Assembly (NCBI GenBank): GCA_902363455.1
Contig: CABJAC010000002.1
Location: forward strand, 50,486-114,485
Origin: Caryophanales bacterium
GTDB taxonomy: Bacteria; Bacillota; Bacilli; Exiguobacteriales; Exiguobacteriaceae
Length of the DNA stretch: 64,000 nucleotides
Direction of reading: 5' to 3'
Part shown: piece by piece, positions 56,224-63,719 of the stretch
Numbering within the stretch: position 1 is the first letter of the stretch
How the letters are laid out: each line of letters begins with the position of its first letter
Made by a program: the position numbers and the translations under genes
The notes under the pieces: model-generated
Databases searched by the model: none
What the model was told of the DNA's origin: nothing
The model's input: the letters and a program-made list of their open reading frames with translations, nothing else

Positions 56224-56316
56224 CAAAGGTGCTGACTCAAAAGTAAGTCTCTACAAAGATAAGGGTGGCAGAATGAGAATCTGCCACCCTTATCTTTTTT
56301 GAGTCAGCCCCTTTTG
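56224..56316. repeat. MITE-like palindrome doubling as bidirectional terminator
   Basis: Outer arms CAAAGGTGCTGACTCAAAA and TTTTTGAGTCAGCCCCTTTTG; inner arms AAGATAAGGGTGGCAGA and TCTGCCACCCTTATCTT, perfect, around ATGAGAA. The left arm holds 12 extra bases. T runs make it a terminator for both convergent genes. Ends reading CTGACTCAAAAGT resemble insertion-sequence termini. Confidence 0.6.
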
Positions 56317-56321
56317 ATGGA

Positions 56322-57164
56322 TCACGTGCGTAATGTCACGACAATCAGCTCGGGATGATTGAAAATCCGAAATGGAAACAGGCTGTTGCCAAGTCCACGG
56401 CTGATGATCATTTTTGTCTGCTCGATGGTATGTTGTCCCGCTGTCAGTTCCGGGAAGAATCCTTGACCCGGTGCATACATGCCGTCGGTCAACGGAAGTC
56501 GGATTTGCCCGCCGTGAGCATGCCCGGACAGGACGAGATCCATGTTTCGTTCGGCATACAACGGCAAGTATTCCGGACGGTGTGCCATCAACAGTTGGAA
56601 GGCGCGAGTGTCGGCAGTCGACTGGGCTTGATCGAGACTTTGACGGATCCCGTCCGGCTCTTGCAACCCTTCACTCCAGCGGGTCGTCGTCGGATCGTCG
56701 ATTCCGAGCAACTCAATAAACTGTCCTTCCCGCTCAAGCGGAACGGATGTATTTCGAAGAACCGTTACGCCGAGCTGTTCAAGCTTCGGTAAAATCGTGA
56801 AATTACGCCGGACTTCATGATTGCCGGTGACAAAATAGACAGGATAGTCTGCCGTCAATTTTTCCATCAACAGAAGAGCATCTGCCTCACCATCACGTCG
56901 TGAGTCAATCAAGTCACCCGTCATTAAAATGAGATCGGGCTGGAGCTTGTCAATTTTTTTCAAAAGATGCTTCTGACGGGAACCAAACGATTTTCCGTGC
57001 AAATCGGCAATCTGTAAGATTTTATAGTCGTTAAACGCGGCAGGCAATTTATCCGACTGAACGGTTACTGCCGTCGTGTCGATTTGATTGTTTTCCCGGT
57101 ACAAAAACCAGCTGCTGAGAGCGAGAATCCCGAGTGGAATGAACCATTTTTTTTTGAGACGCAA
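56322..57164 (-). CDS. membrane-anchored metallophosphoesterase
   Basis: A 280-residue calcineurin-like phosphoesterase of the YkuE/YaeI type. One N-terminal membrane helix (about 8-22) is followed by the five metal motifs: IADLHGKSFG, TGDLIDSR, VTGNHEVRR, LLMAHRPEY and LSGHAHGGQIRLP. YkuE relatives act at the wall or membrane, some on UDP-diacylglucosamine-like lipids. A TTG start at 57164, 7 bases after AGAGG, is preferred because the upstream ATG at 57218 lies inside the terminator hairpin of the BCCT gene. Confidence 0.88.
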   Translation of the reverse strand: MRLKKKWFIPLGILALSSWFLYRENNQIDTTAVTVQSDKLPAAFNDYKILQIADLHGKSFGSRQKHLLKKIDKLQPDLILMTGDLIDSRRDGEADALLLMEKLTADYPVYFVTGNHEVRRNFTILPKLEQLGVTVLRNTSVPLEREGQFIELLGIDDPTTTRWSEGLQEPDGIRQSLDQAQSTADTRAFQLLMAHRPEYLPLYAERNMDLVLSGHAHGGQIRLPLTDGMYAPGQGFFPELTAGQHTIEQTKMIISRGLGNSLFPFRIFNHPELIVVTLRT

Positions 57165-57196
57165 GTCCCCACCTCTTTTCTTGTCTTCAGCATACC

Positions 57197-57235
57197 AAAA
57201 AGACCCTGTCTTCCGCATGAGGGAGACAGGGTCTG
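57197..57235 (-). terminator. terminator of the BCCT gene
   Basis: On the minus strand AGACCCTGTC and GACAGGGTCT arms followed by TTTTT. Confidence 0.88.
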
Positions 57236-57242
57236 ACTACAG

Positions 57243-58799
57243 TTACGCTTCTTTTTTCAAATCGTCTGTTGCTTTGGCAGCATCCGGTTCGTTGGAAAGA
57301 TCCATGAACAGGGCAATGACCATCATCCCGACGACAAAGATGAACGGGAAGGCTGCAAGAACGGCGGCTGCCTGCAAGGCACTGAGCCCACCGGCATACA
57401 GGAGAACGGCAGCGATGGACGACTGGATGATTCCCCATGTCAACTTGATGCGCAGACTTGGAAGCAGACTACCACCGGAAGACAACATCCCGAGGACGTA
57501 AGTCGCCGAATCGGCAGACGTGATGAAGAACGTCGTAATCAAGAAGACGGCAATGATGCTGAGGAATGTTCCGAGACCACCAAACGTCTCGAACAAAGCA
57601 AACATACCGGTTTCAACACCTTTATCGTTGACCGTTGAAATAAGATCAACGTTGTTGAACAATTCATTCCAGATCGCAGACCCACCGAAGACGGAGAACC
57701 ACAGCAAACCGAAAATCGTTGGCACGAGCATGATACCAAGCACGAACTCACGAATCGTCCGTCCCTTTGAAACACGGGCGATGAACGTTCCGACGAATGG
57801 CGACCAGGAAATCCACCACGCCCAGTAGAAGATCGTCCACGCATTAATCCAACCGCGTTCATCCGGATTAAAAGCAGATGCCCGGAAACTCATGACGGGC
57901 AGGTTTTGCAAGTAAGCGCCTGTCGTTTGGACAAACAAATCCATGATGAAGCTGAATGGTCCAAGCAATAGGACACCAATCATCAAGAGTGTCGCGAGGA
58001 CGATGTTGGCGTTACTTAGACGAACGATTCCTTTATCGAGACCGGAAGCAGCACTCATCATATAGAGGACCGATACGACCAAGATGATGATCAATTGCGT
58101 CAAGAATGAGTTCGGAATACTATCGACGAGGAAATGAAGCCCCCCGGAAATTTGTTGAGCACCAAGACCAAGTGATGTCGCGACACCAAACGCAGTGGCA
58201 ACGATGGCGAGTACTTCAACCGTTCCTTTACCTGCTGCTTCGTACTTCGGTTTCATCAGCGAGGCGACCGTGTCGCCGATTGTTGCCGGACGCCCTTTAC
58301 GGAATGTCGAGTAGGCGATGGCAAGACCAACGATCGCATAAAGCGCCCATGGGTGAAGACCCCAGTGGAAGAACGAGTAGCGCATGGCGAGCGGAGCAGC
58401 CTCCGTTGGATCGCTTGTTGCGACCGGTGGTGTGTGGAAGTGGGTCAGTGGTTCCGAGACACCCCAGAACACAAGACCGATTCCCATACCGGCGCTGAAT
58501 AACATCGCGAACCAGGAAATGAGTCCGTACTCCGGACGATCGGAGTCCTTACCGAGTCGGATCGAACCGAAACGGGAAAAAATTAAGAAAATAGCAATTA
58601 ATAAAAAGGCACTCATCCCAATGAGGTAAAGCCAGCCGAAGCCGTTTGAGACAAAGTTTTGAGCTTTTCCTGTAACATTACCAAGATTTGCGGCACCAAT
58701 GAGTGATTCAGGCAAGATTCCCCATATGGTAAAGAGCACACAGAAAATGACAGATACAATAAAGACGTTCGTGATCTTGCTTTTTCGTTTATTTTCCAT
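57243..58799 (-). CDS. opuD: BCCT family glycine-betaine/choline/carnitine transporter
   Basis: A 518-residue sodium-coupled osmoprotectant importer with 12 helices. The BCCT core is clear: FSAGMGIGLVFWGVSEPLTHF, SFFHWGLHPWALYAIVGLAIAY and the tryptophan-rich box in WTIFYWAWWISWSPFVGTFIARVSKGRTIREF. It is most like OpuD. The C-terminal tail is short and acidic, without the long regulatory extension of BetP. ATG 58799 is preferred to a GTG 12 bases upstream that overlaps the ribosome site. A SigB-like promoter lies 68 bases upstream. Confidence 0.92.
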   Translation of the reverse strand: MENKRKSKITNVFIVSVIFCVLFTIWGILPESLIGAANLGNVTGKAQNFVSNGFGWLYLIGMSAFLLIAIFLIFSRFGSIRLGKDSDRPEYGLISWFAMLFSAGMGIGLVFWGVSEPLTHFHTPPVATSDPTEAAPLAMRYSFFHWGLHPWALYAIVGLAIAYSTFRKGRPATIGDTVASLMKPKYEAAGKGTVEVLAIVATAFGVATSLGLGAQQISGGLHFLVDSIPNSFLTQLIIILVVSVLYMMSAASGLDKGIVRLSNANIVLATLLMIGVLLLGPFSFIMDLFVQTTGAYLQNLPVMSFRASAFNPDERGWINAWTIFYWAWWISWSPFVGTFIARVSKGRTIREFVLGIMLVPTIFGLLWFSVFGGSAIWNELFNNVDLISTVNDKGVETGMFALFETFGGLGTFLSIIAVFLITTFFITSADSATYVLGMLSSGGSLLPSLRIKLTWGIIQSSIAAVLLYAGGLSALQAAAVLAAFPFIFVVGMMVIALFMDLSNEPDAAKATDDLKKEA

Positions 58800-58866
58800 C
58801 GTGATCAACACCTTCTTTCGAATTTTACATGTAGTTTTGTATTCCTTTTAGACAACGACATTAATA

Positions 58867-58892
58867 ATTCCCGCGTTCTTTAAAAACAAAAC
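58867..58892 (-). promoter_or_regulatory. candidate SigB promoter of the BCCT gene
   Basis: On the minus strand GTTTTG, 14 bases, GGGAAT: the -10 fits GGGWAW exactly and the -35 matches GTTT. B. subtilis osmoprotectant transporters are known SigB targets, which supports the reading. Confidence 0.5.
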
Positions 58893-59178
58893 CTTGTCAC
58901 GCAAGTTCTTACCGTAACAAACTTTGGAGGTGACTGGCAAATCACAATGGGTAATGACTAAAAGTGGAAGGGCTTCAATTACATTGAGTATTTTCAGTGG
59001 GAATCCCTTGATGGCGAGGTTCAGGCTTCCTGTTGTTAAGGGCGAAAATAACAGGAATATTTATTATTTCCCGGTTCTGCTTTTTTGTAACACACATCAA
59101 CGAAGCAAAATAACAGACGTGCCGAAAAGGGTTTGATATCGTATCAAGTAGTCATCACATCATTAGGAGGAATCAACC
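58893..59178. other. intergenic region with hairpin and operator-like palindrome
   Basis: A hairpin TTCCTGTT/AACAGGAA at 59027-59057 is followed by an AT-rich run and CTGCTTTTTT. A perfect 15-bp palindrome TTGATA-TCG-TATCAA at 59133-59147 lies 31 bases before the nitroreductase start and is a likely regulator site. No ORF or known riboswitch was seen. Confidence 0.45.
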
Positions 59179-59853
59179 ATGCATCACGAGCAAACGAAAC
59201 AACAGATTTTAGAAGCATTTCAGTTCCGCCATGCAACCAAGTCATTTGATCCAACGAAAAAAATAACATCAGAAGATTTTTCATTTATTTTGGAGACGGC
59301 ACGTCTTTCACCAAGCTCATTTGGCTATGAGCCGTGGAATCTGCTTGTCATTCAAAACGAAGCGCTCCGCAACGACATCCGGGATGTCGCCTGGGGGGCA
59401 CAAGGTCAATTGCCGACCGCGAGCCACTATGTCATCTTCCTTGCCCGGACAGGTGGACAGATGCAGCCAGACGGGGCGCATGTACAACATATGATGGATG
59501 TGCTCGGTTTATCGGACGAAGCAAAAGCGGGTCGGACGAAACGATATGGCTTGTTCCTCGAAGAAGACTTTCAGATTGGTCGCAATGAAAAAGCGATGGC
59601 AGATTGGTCAGCAAAACAGGCGTACATTGCGCTCGGAAACATGATGTCGACGGCAGCACAAATCGGGATTGATTCCTGTCCAATCGAAGGATTTGATCAG
59701 CAGGCGGTCGAACAACTTTTGGAACAACATGATTTGCTGGATCGATCTGTTTTTGCCGTCCCGGTCATGGTCGCCTTCGGTTATCGGTCGGATGAGCCAA
59801 AACGTGAAAAACAACGGCGTTGCCTAGATGAAATCGTCACATTCGTCGACTAA
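59179..59853 (+). CDS. NAD(P)H-dependent nitroreductase (NfsB/YfkO-like)
   Basis: A 224-residue oxygen-insensitive type nitroreductase binding FMN as a dimer. FQFRHATKSFDPTKKIT at the N-terminus, LSPSSFGYEPWNLLVIQN for FMN, and IGIDSCPIEGFDQQAVEQLL plus VMVAFGYRSDEPKREKQRR at the end are characteristic; size matches YfkO and NfsB. It reduces nitroaromatics and quinones. AGGAGGAA lies 8 bases from the ATG. A palindrome just upstream suggests control by a redox or electrophile-responsive repressor. Confidence 0.92.
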   Translation: MHHEQTKQQILEAFQFRHATKSFDPTKKITSEDFSFILETARLSPSSFGYEPWNLLVIQNEALRNDIRDVAWGAQGQLPTASHYVIFLARTGGQMQPDGAHVQHMMDVLGLSDEAKAGRTKRYGLFLEEDFQIGRNEKAMADWSAKQAYIALGNMMSTAAQIGIDSCPIEGFDQQAVEQLLEQHDLLDRSVFAVPVMVAFGYRSDEPKREKQRRCLDEIVTFVD

Positions 59854-59995
59854 AAAACAGCTGGAAATTTTCGAATTATATAGAAGTTTCTTTCAAAGTC
59901 CGGTATACTCGCATTTGTATGATTAAGAAGCGCCGTAAACGCCACTCGCATACGAACAACTTTTGTCTTGATGAAAGAAAGGGGTTCTATCGCAA

Positions 59996-60835
59996 ATGGA
60001 ACAAAAATTAAAGTTATGGTTCACGGAACACCAAACGGAAGATTACGGTATCACATTCCGTGTCAACCACGTTTATGAGAGCGAACAAACGGAGTTTCAA
60101 CGCCTAGAGATGGTTGAGACGGACGAGTTCGGTACGATGTTGTTACTTGACGGAATGGTCATGACGACAGATCGAGATGAGTTTGTATATCACGAAATGG
60201 TCGCACACGTTCCACTGTTCACACACCCGAATCCAAAATCGGTTCTGGTTGTTGGTGGAGGAGACGGTGGCGTCATCCGCGAAGTGTTAAAACACCCATC
60301 AGTCGAAAAGGCTGTTCTTGTCGAAATCGACGGAAAAGTCATCGAATACTCGAAGAAATATCTACCAAACATCGCAGGTGGTCTCGACGACGCACGTGTT
60401 GAAGTCATCGTGGGAGACGGCTTCATGCATATCGCAGAAGCAGTCAATGAATATGATGTCATCATGGTTGACTCGACAGAACCTGTTGGTCCTGCCGTTA
60501 ACCTGTTTACAAAAGGTTTCTACTCAGGAATCTCAAAAGCGTTAAAAGAAGACGGCATCTTCGTCGCACAGTCGGATAACCCATGGTTCACACCAGACTT
60601 AATCCGTGATGTCCAACGCGATGTCAAAGAGATCTTCCCGATCACGAAACTCTACATTGCCAACGTTCCGACTTATCCGAGCGGTCTGTGGACATTCACG
60701 ATTGGATCGAAAAAACATGATCCTCTCGCTGTCGCACCAGAGCGTTTCCACGAGATCGAAACGAAGTACTATACACCGGAACTTCATACAGCAGCATTCG
60801 CGCTACCGAAGTTCGTCAAAGATTTAACGATTTAA
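59996..60835 (+). CDS. speE: spermidine synthase
   Basis: A 279-residue aminopropyltransferase making spermidine from putrescine and decarboxylated S-adenosylmethionine. [40 protein letters not shown] and the catalytic aspartate region [20 protein letters not shown] are all present. AAAGGGG precedes the ATG; a TATACT -10 lies about 90 bases upstream. It heads the speE-speB operon, as in B. subtilis. Confidence 0.96.
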   Translation: MEQKLKLWFTEHQTEDYGITFRVNHVYESEQTEFQRLEMVETDEFGTMLLLDGMVMTTDRDEFVYHEMVAHVPLFTHPNPKSVLVVGGGDGGVIREVLKHPSVEKAVLVEIDGKVIEYSKKYLPNIAGGLDDARVEVIVGDGFMHIAEAVNEYDVIMVDSTEPVGPAVNLFTKGFYSGISKALKEDGIFVAQSDNPWFTPDLIRDVQRDVKEIFPITKLYIANVPTYPSGLWTFTIGSKKHDPLAVAPERFHEIETKYYTPELHTAAFALPKFVKDLTI

Positions 60836-60844
60836 TTGTACGTC

Positions 60845-60874
60845 AGGAGTGTTCCGTTTTTAGGGGCACTCCTT
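60845..60874 (+). terminator. hairpin between speE and speB
   Basis: AGGAGTG and CACTCCT arms followed by TTCT. It could partly terminate or process the transcript between the two genes. Confidence 0.45.
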
Positions 60875-60895
60875 TCTATGACTGGAGGAATAATG

Positions 60896-61768
60896 ATGCG
60901 TTTTGATGAAGCTTATTCAGGTAAAGTGTTTATCGCGAGTCAACCGACTCACGAAGATGCAAAAGGTGTATTGTACGGTATGCCGATGGACTGGACGGTC
61001 AGTTTCCGTCCCGGTTCACGGTTTGGTCCAGCCCGGATCCGTGAAGTGTCACTCGGACTCGAAGAATACAGTCCGTATCTTGACGGTGACATTGCGGATG
61101 CCAAATTGTTTGATGCCGGTGATATCCCATTGCCATTCGGTAATGCCCAAAAGTCACTCGACATGATCGAAGAATACGTCGATTCGTTGTTGACGGCAGG
61201 AAAGTTCCCGCTTGGTATGGGGGGCGAACACCTCGTCACATGGCCGGTCGTCAAAGCCTTTGACAAACATTATGATGATTTTGTTGTCCTGCACTTTGAT
61301 GCACATACGGACTTACGCGATTCATATGAAGGAGAGCCGTTGTCGCACTCGACACCACTCAAAAAAATCGCAAACTTGATTGGACCGGAAAACTGCTATT
61401 CGTTCGGCATTCGTTCAGGGATGAAAGAAGAGTTTGAATGGGCGAAGACGTCCGGTTACAACTTGTTTAAATACGAAATCGTCGAACCGTTAAAAGCCGT
61501 TTTACCGAAGCTTGCCGGTAAAAAGGTCTACGTGACGATCGATATCGATGTGCTCGACCCTTCAGCGGCACCCGGAACCGGGACGCAGGAAATCGGCGGC
61601 GTGACAACAAAAGAATTACTTGAAGTTGTTCATATGATTGCACGTGCGGATGTCGACGTCATTGGAGCCGATTTGGTTGAGGTCTGTCCGGCGTATGATC
61701 AGTCTGACATGACGGCAATCGCGGCTGCCAAAGTCTTACGTGAAATGATGATTGGATTTATCAAGTAA
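60896..61768 (+). CDS. speB: agmatinase
   Basis: A 290-residue ureohydrolase splitting agmatine into putrescine and urea. The two-Mn site is complete: GGEH, VLHFDAHTDLRDSYEG, and TIDIDVLDPSAAPGTGT. Length equals B. subtilis SpeB. Of two adjacent ATG codons 60896 has the better spacing (7) from GGAGG. With SpeE it makes spermidine from agmatine; a speA decarboxylase is not in the window. Confidence 0.96.
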   Translation: MRFDEAYSGKVFIASQPTHEDAKGVLYGMPMDWTVSFRPGSRFGPARIREVSLGLEEYSPYLDGDIADAKLFDAGDIPLPFGNAQKSLDMIEEYVDSLLTAGKFPLGMGGEHLVTWPVVKAFDKHYDDFVVLHFDAHTDLRDSYEGEPLSHSTPLKKIANLIGPENCYSFGIRSGMKEEFEWAKTSGYNLFKYEIVEPLKAVLPKLAGKKVYVTIDIDVLDPSAAPGTGTQEIGGVTTKELLEVVHMIARADVDVIGADLVEVCPAYDQSDMTAIAAAKVLREMMIGFIK

Positions 61769-61773
61769 AAACG

Positions 61774-61810
61774 AAAAGGTCAGATCCGTTTTTCGGGATC
61801 TGACCTTTTT
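61774..61810 (+). terminator. terminator of speE-speB
   Basis: AAAAGGTCAGATC and GATCTGACCTTTT arms around a short loop, T run following. Confidence 0.92.
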
Positions 61811-61815
61811 GTTGT

Positions 61816-61900
61816 CAGAGAATCAGTTCATACAAACTGAAGCCGTCGTAGCCGAACAGCAACAGTGCGGATGCACAATAAAATGAACGCGATCATGCGA
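61816..61900 (-). pseudogene. possible decayed or frameshifted small membrane ORF
   Basis: One frame starts MIAFIL and another continues CASALLLFGYDGFSLYELIL to a stop; dropping one base would join them into a protein of about 26 residues with a hydrophobic middle. No convincing ribosome site is present. This may be chance. Confidence 0.2.
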
Positions 61901-61993
61901 AAAAAATCATCTCATTTCTTTGGAAAACGCAATGTGTTTTTTCGGACAAAAAAAGCACACTCAAACATTTACAGGTTCGAACCATTACTTTAA

Positions 61994-62018
61994 GTTTAAG
62001 ATGTCACCACAAGGGAAA
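61994..62018 (+). promoter_or_regulatory. SigB general-stress promoter
   Basis: GTTTAA (61994-61999), 13 bases, GGGAAA (62013-62018): a full match to the SigB consensus GTTTAA, 12-15 bases, GGGWAW. It lies about 65 bases before the DUF4397 gene. Confidence 0.75.
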
Positions 62019-62088
62019 TATTTTAAGTGTAAAACGAAATGTTGGTTTGAGAGCGGAATACATCATAATATGAGAGGTGGAAAAAAAG

Positions 62089-62883
62089 ATGAAGAAATTC
62101 TTATCTTTTGTCACAGCTACACTATTGTTCGCACTTTTTGTGCTCCCAGTAGGCGCAGCGGATGACGCAATGGTTCGTGTAATTCATGCTTCACCGGATG
62201 CTCCAGCAGTGGACATCGCCGTTGATGGCAAAACAGCGGTATCAGGAGCAAAATTCAAAGATGTTACGGATTATCTCACTCTCCCAGCCGGAGAACATAA
62301 AGTAGAAGTCTTCGCAGCAGGTACAACAAAAGATCCTGTACTTTCTCAAACACTCAACATTGAAGCCGGGAAATTCTATTCTGTTGCGGCAATCGGTAAA
62401 TTAGCAGACATCAAACTTGCTGTCATGGAAGATAACGGCAAAGGGGAAGACGGCAAATCAATGGTCCGTGTCGCTCACTTTGCACCAGATGCACCAGCAG
62501 TTGACGTCGCTCCAAAAGGTGGAGACCCACTCTTCAGCGATCTTGAATTCTCGAAAGTCTCAGATTACGGCACACTGGATGCCGGCACGTACGATCTTGA
62601 AGTACGCCCAGCCGGTGCGACAGATGTCGTCAAAGCATTAGATGGTATCAAACTCGACAGTGGCAAAAACTATACAGCACTTGCAATTGGTTTACTTGAA
62701 GGAGAACCAGCATTTGACGTCCTCTTGATTCCAGATGGCGGCGAAATGGCAGCAATGCCGGACACTGGTCTCGGCGGAACAACGGAAAACTCTTCAATGG
62801 CAACAACTTGGGCACTCGTAGCACTTGCTGGAGCAGCACTTGTTGGGACAGCCTATGTCGTCCGTCGTAAAGAAAACGCGTAA
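62089..62883 (+). CDS. two-repeat DUF4397 surface protein with sorting signal
   Basis: A 264-residue exported protein. Signal peptide ends near VGAADD (about 23); two DUF4397 repeats follow (about 27-105 and 120-200), each opening with the same phrase, MVRVIHASPDAPAVDIAV and MVRVAHFAPDAPAVDVAP. The end has MPDTG at 223-227, a hydrophobic helix (ATTWALVALAGAALVGTAYV) and a RRKENA tail, the layout of a sortase sorting signal with Met in place of Leu. The next gene, overlapping by 29 bases, is a sortase, so this is probably its substrate. ATG 62089 has GAGGTGG at 8 bases; a GTG at 62077 overlaps that site. Confidence 0.88.
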   Translation: MKKFLSFVTATLLFALFVLPVGAADDAMVRVIHASPDAPAVDIAVDGKTAVSGAKFKDVTDYLTLPAGEHKVEVFAAGTTKDPVLSQTLNIEAGKFYSVAAIGKLADIKLAVMEDNGKGEDGKSMVRVAHFAPDAPAVDVAPKGGDPLFSDLEFSKVSDYGTLDAGTYDLEVRPAGATDVVKALDGIKLDSGKNYTALAIGLLEGEPAFDVLLIPDGGEMAAMPDTGLGGTTENSSMATTWALVALAGAALVGTAYVVRRKENA

Positions 62884-63466
62884 TCTTCTTTTACTCTGTA
62901 CCGTGATGCTTGCTGGGTGTGGAGGAGCAGAGAAACCGGCTGCTCCGTCCGTACCACAGTCAGAGGAACCGGCATCACCTGTCGTCGAGCAACCGAAGCC
63001 AAAATCAACTGAGAAACAGACGGAACCATTTGTTCCGGCACGTTTACGTATTCCGACCATCGACGTGGATACGAAAGTAGAAGTCGTCGGGAAGGATACG
63101 AAAGGGCGAATGGACGTACCAAAACAGACGGATCAAGTCGGGTGGTACCAGTATGGGGCGAAAGCCAACCAGACCGGCAATGTCATTTTGGCGGGTCATT
63201 TAGATGATGCAGATGGACCGGCAGTTTTTTATGATTTGGCGAAGGTCAAGCAGGGACAGCGGATTGAAGTGAGTTCAAAAACGGGTGAAAAAGTCTCATA
63301 CGTGGTGACAAACGTGAAGTCTTATCCCGTTGATCAAGCACCTGTCGGATCGATTTTTGGTGCGACACTTGCACAACGTTTAACCTTGATTACTTGTGTC
63401 GGAACGTTCACCCAATCGAAAGGGTACGATGAACGATTGGTCGTGACGGCGGAACAGGAGAAATAG
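62855..63466 (+). CDS. srtF: class F-like sortase with lipoprotein signal
   Basis: A 203-residue transpeptidase. The catalytic triad is His115 in VILAGHLDD, Cys181 in LTLITCVGTF and Arg194 in YDERLVV, and the DGPAVFYDLAKVKQGQRIEV stretch after the histidine is class F-like. The N-terminus reads LLLLCTVMLAGC: a lipobox with Cys22, so the enzyme may be lipid-anchored rather than held by a transmembrane helix. A Pro/Glu/Lys linker (about 28-60) spans the wall. ATG 62855 lies within the DUF4397 gene with only a weak ribosome site, implying coupling. Confidence 0.88.
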   Translation: MSSVVKKTRNLLLLCTVMLAGCGGAEKPAAPSVPQSEEPASPVVEQPKPKSTEKQTEPFVPARLRIPTIDVDTKVEVVGKDTKGRMDVPKQTDQVGWYQYGAKANQTGNVILAGHLDDADGPAVFYDLAKVKQGQRIEVSSKTGEKVSYVVTNVKSYPVDQAPVGSIFGATLAQRLTLITCVGTFTQSKGYDERLVVTAEQEK

Positions 63467-63515
63467 CAAAAGGACCGATCCGTAATGGATTGGTCCTCAG
63501 ACTGAAGACAAAGTA

Positions 63516-63551
63516 GTGGTTTTTCTCTTGATTGAGAAGAACCGCTTTTTT
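63516..63551 (+). terminator. terminator of the DUF4397-sortase operon
   Basis: GTGGTTTTTCTC and GAGAAGAACCGC arms followed by TTTTTT. Confidence 0.85.
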
Positions 63552-63655
63552 GTTCGCTTCGAATCGTTTTCCTGGGACAAGCATCGCGCCGCATCGCTTC
63601 GCTGCTGGGTCGCTCCTGCTTGTTTTTCCCTAGGAAACGATTACGAGCGAACAAA
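63549..63655. repeat. long imperfect palindrome before the transposase
   Basis: Left arm TTTGTTCGCT..AATCGTTTTCC..AAGC and right arm GCTTG..GGAAACGATT..AGCGAACAAA enclose 35 bases of GCATCGC/GCTTCGC-rich sequence. Size and arms suggest a mobile palindromic repeat or an insertion-sequence-associated structure. Confidence 0.55.
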
Positions 63656-63719
63656 CGCTTTTTCTTTCATACTTCCGGGTATAAAACTAGCATAGACATT
63701 CGAAAGAGGAGGACTCATT

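Noticed and set aside
57165..57218. ATG start at 57218 for the metallophosphoesterase
   Set aside because: It lies inside the terminator hairpin of the BCCT gene and has no ribosome site; the TTG at 57164 fits better.
63660..63690. SigB promoter for the transposase (GGGTAT present)
   Set aside because: No GTTT-type -35 at the right distance; probably chance.
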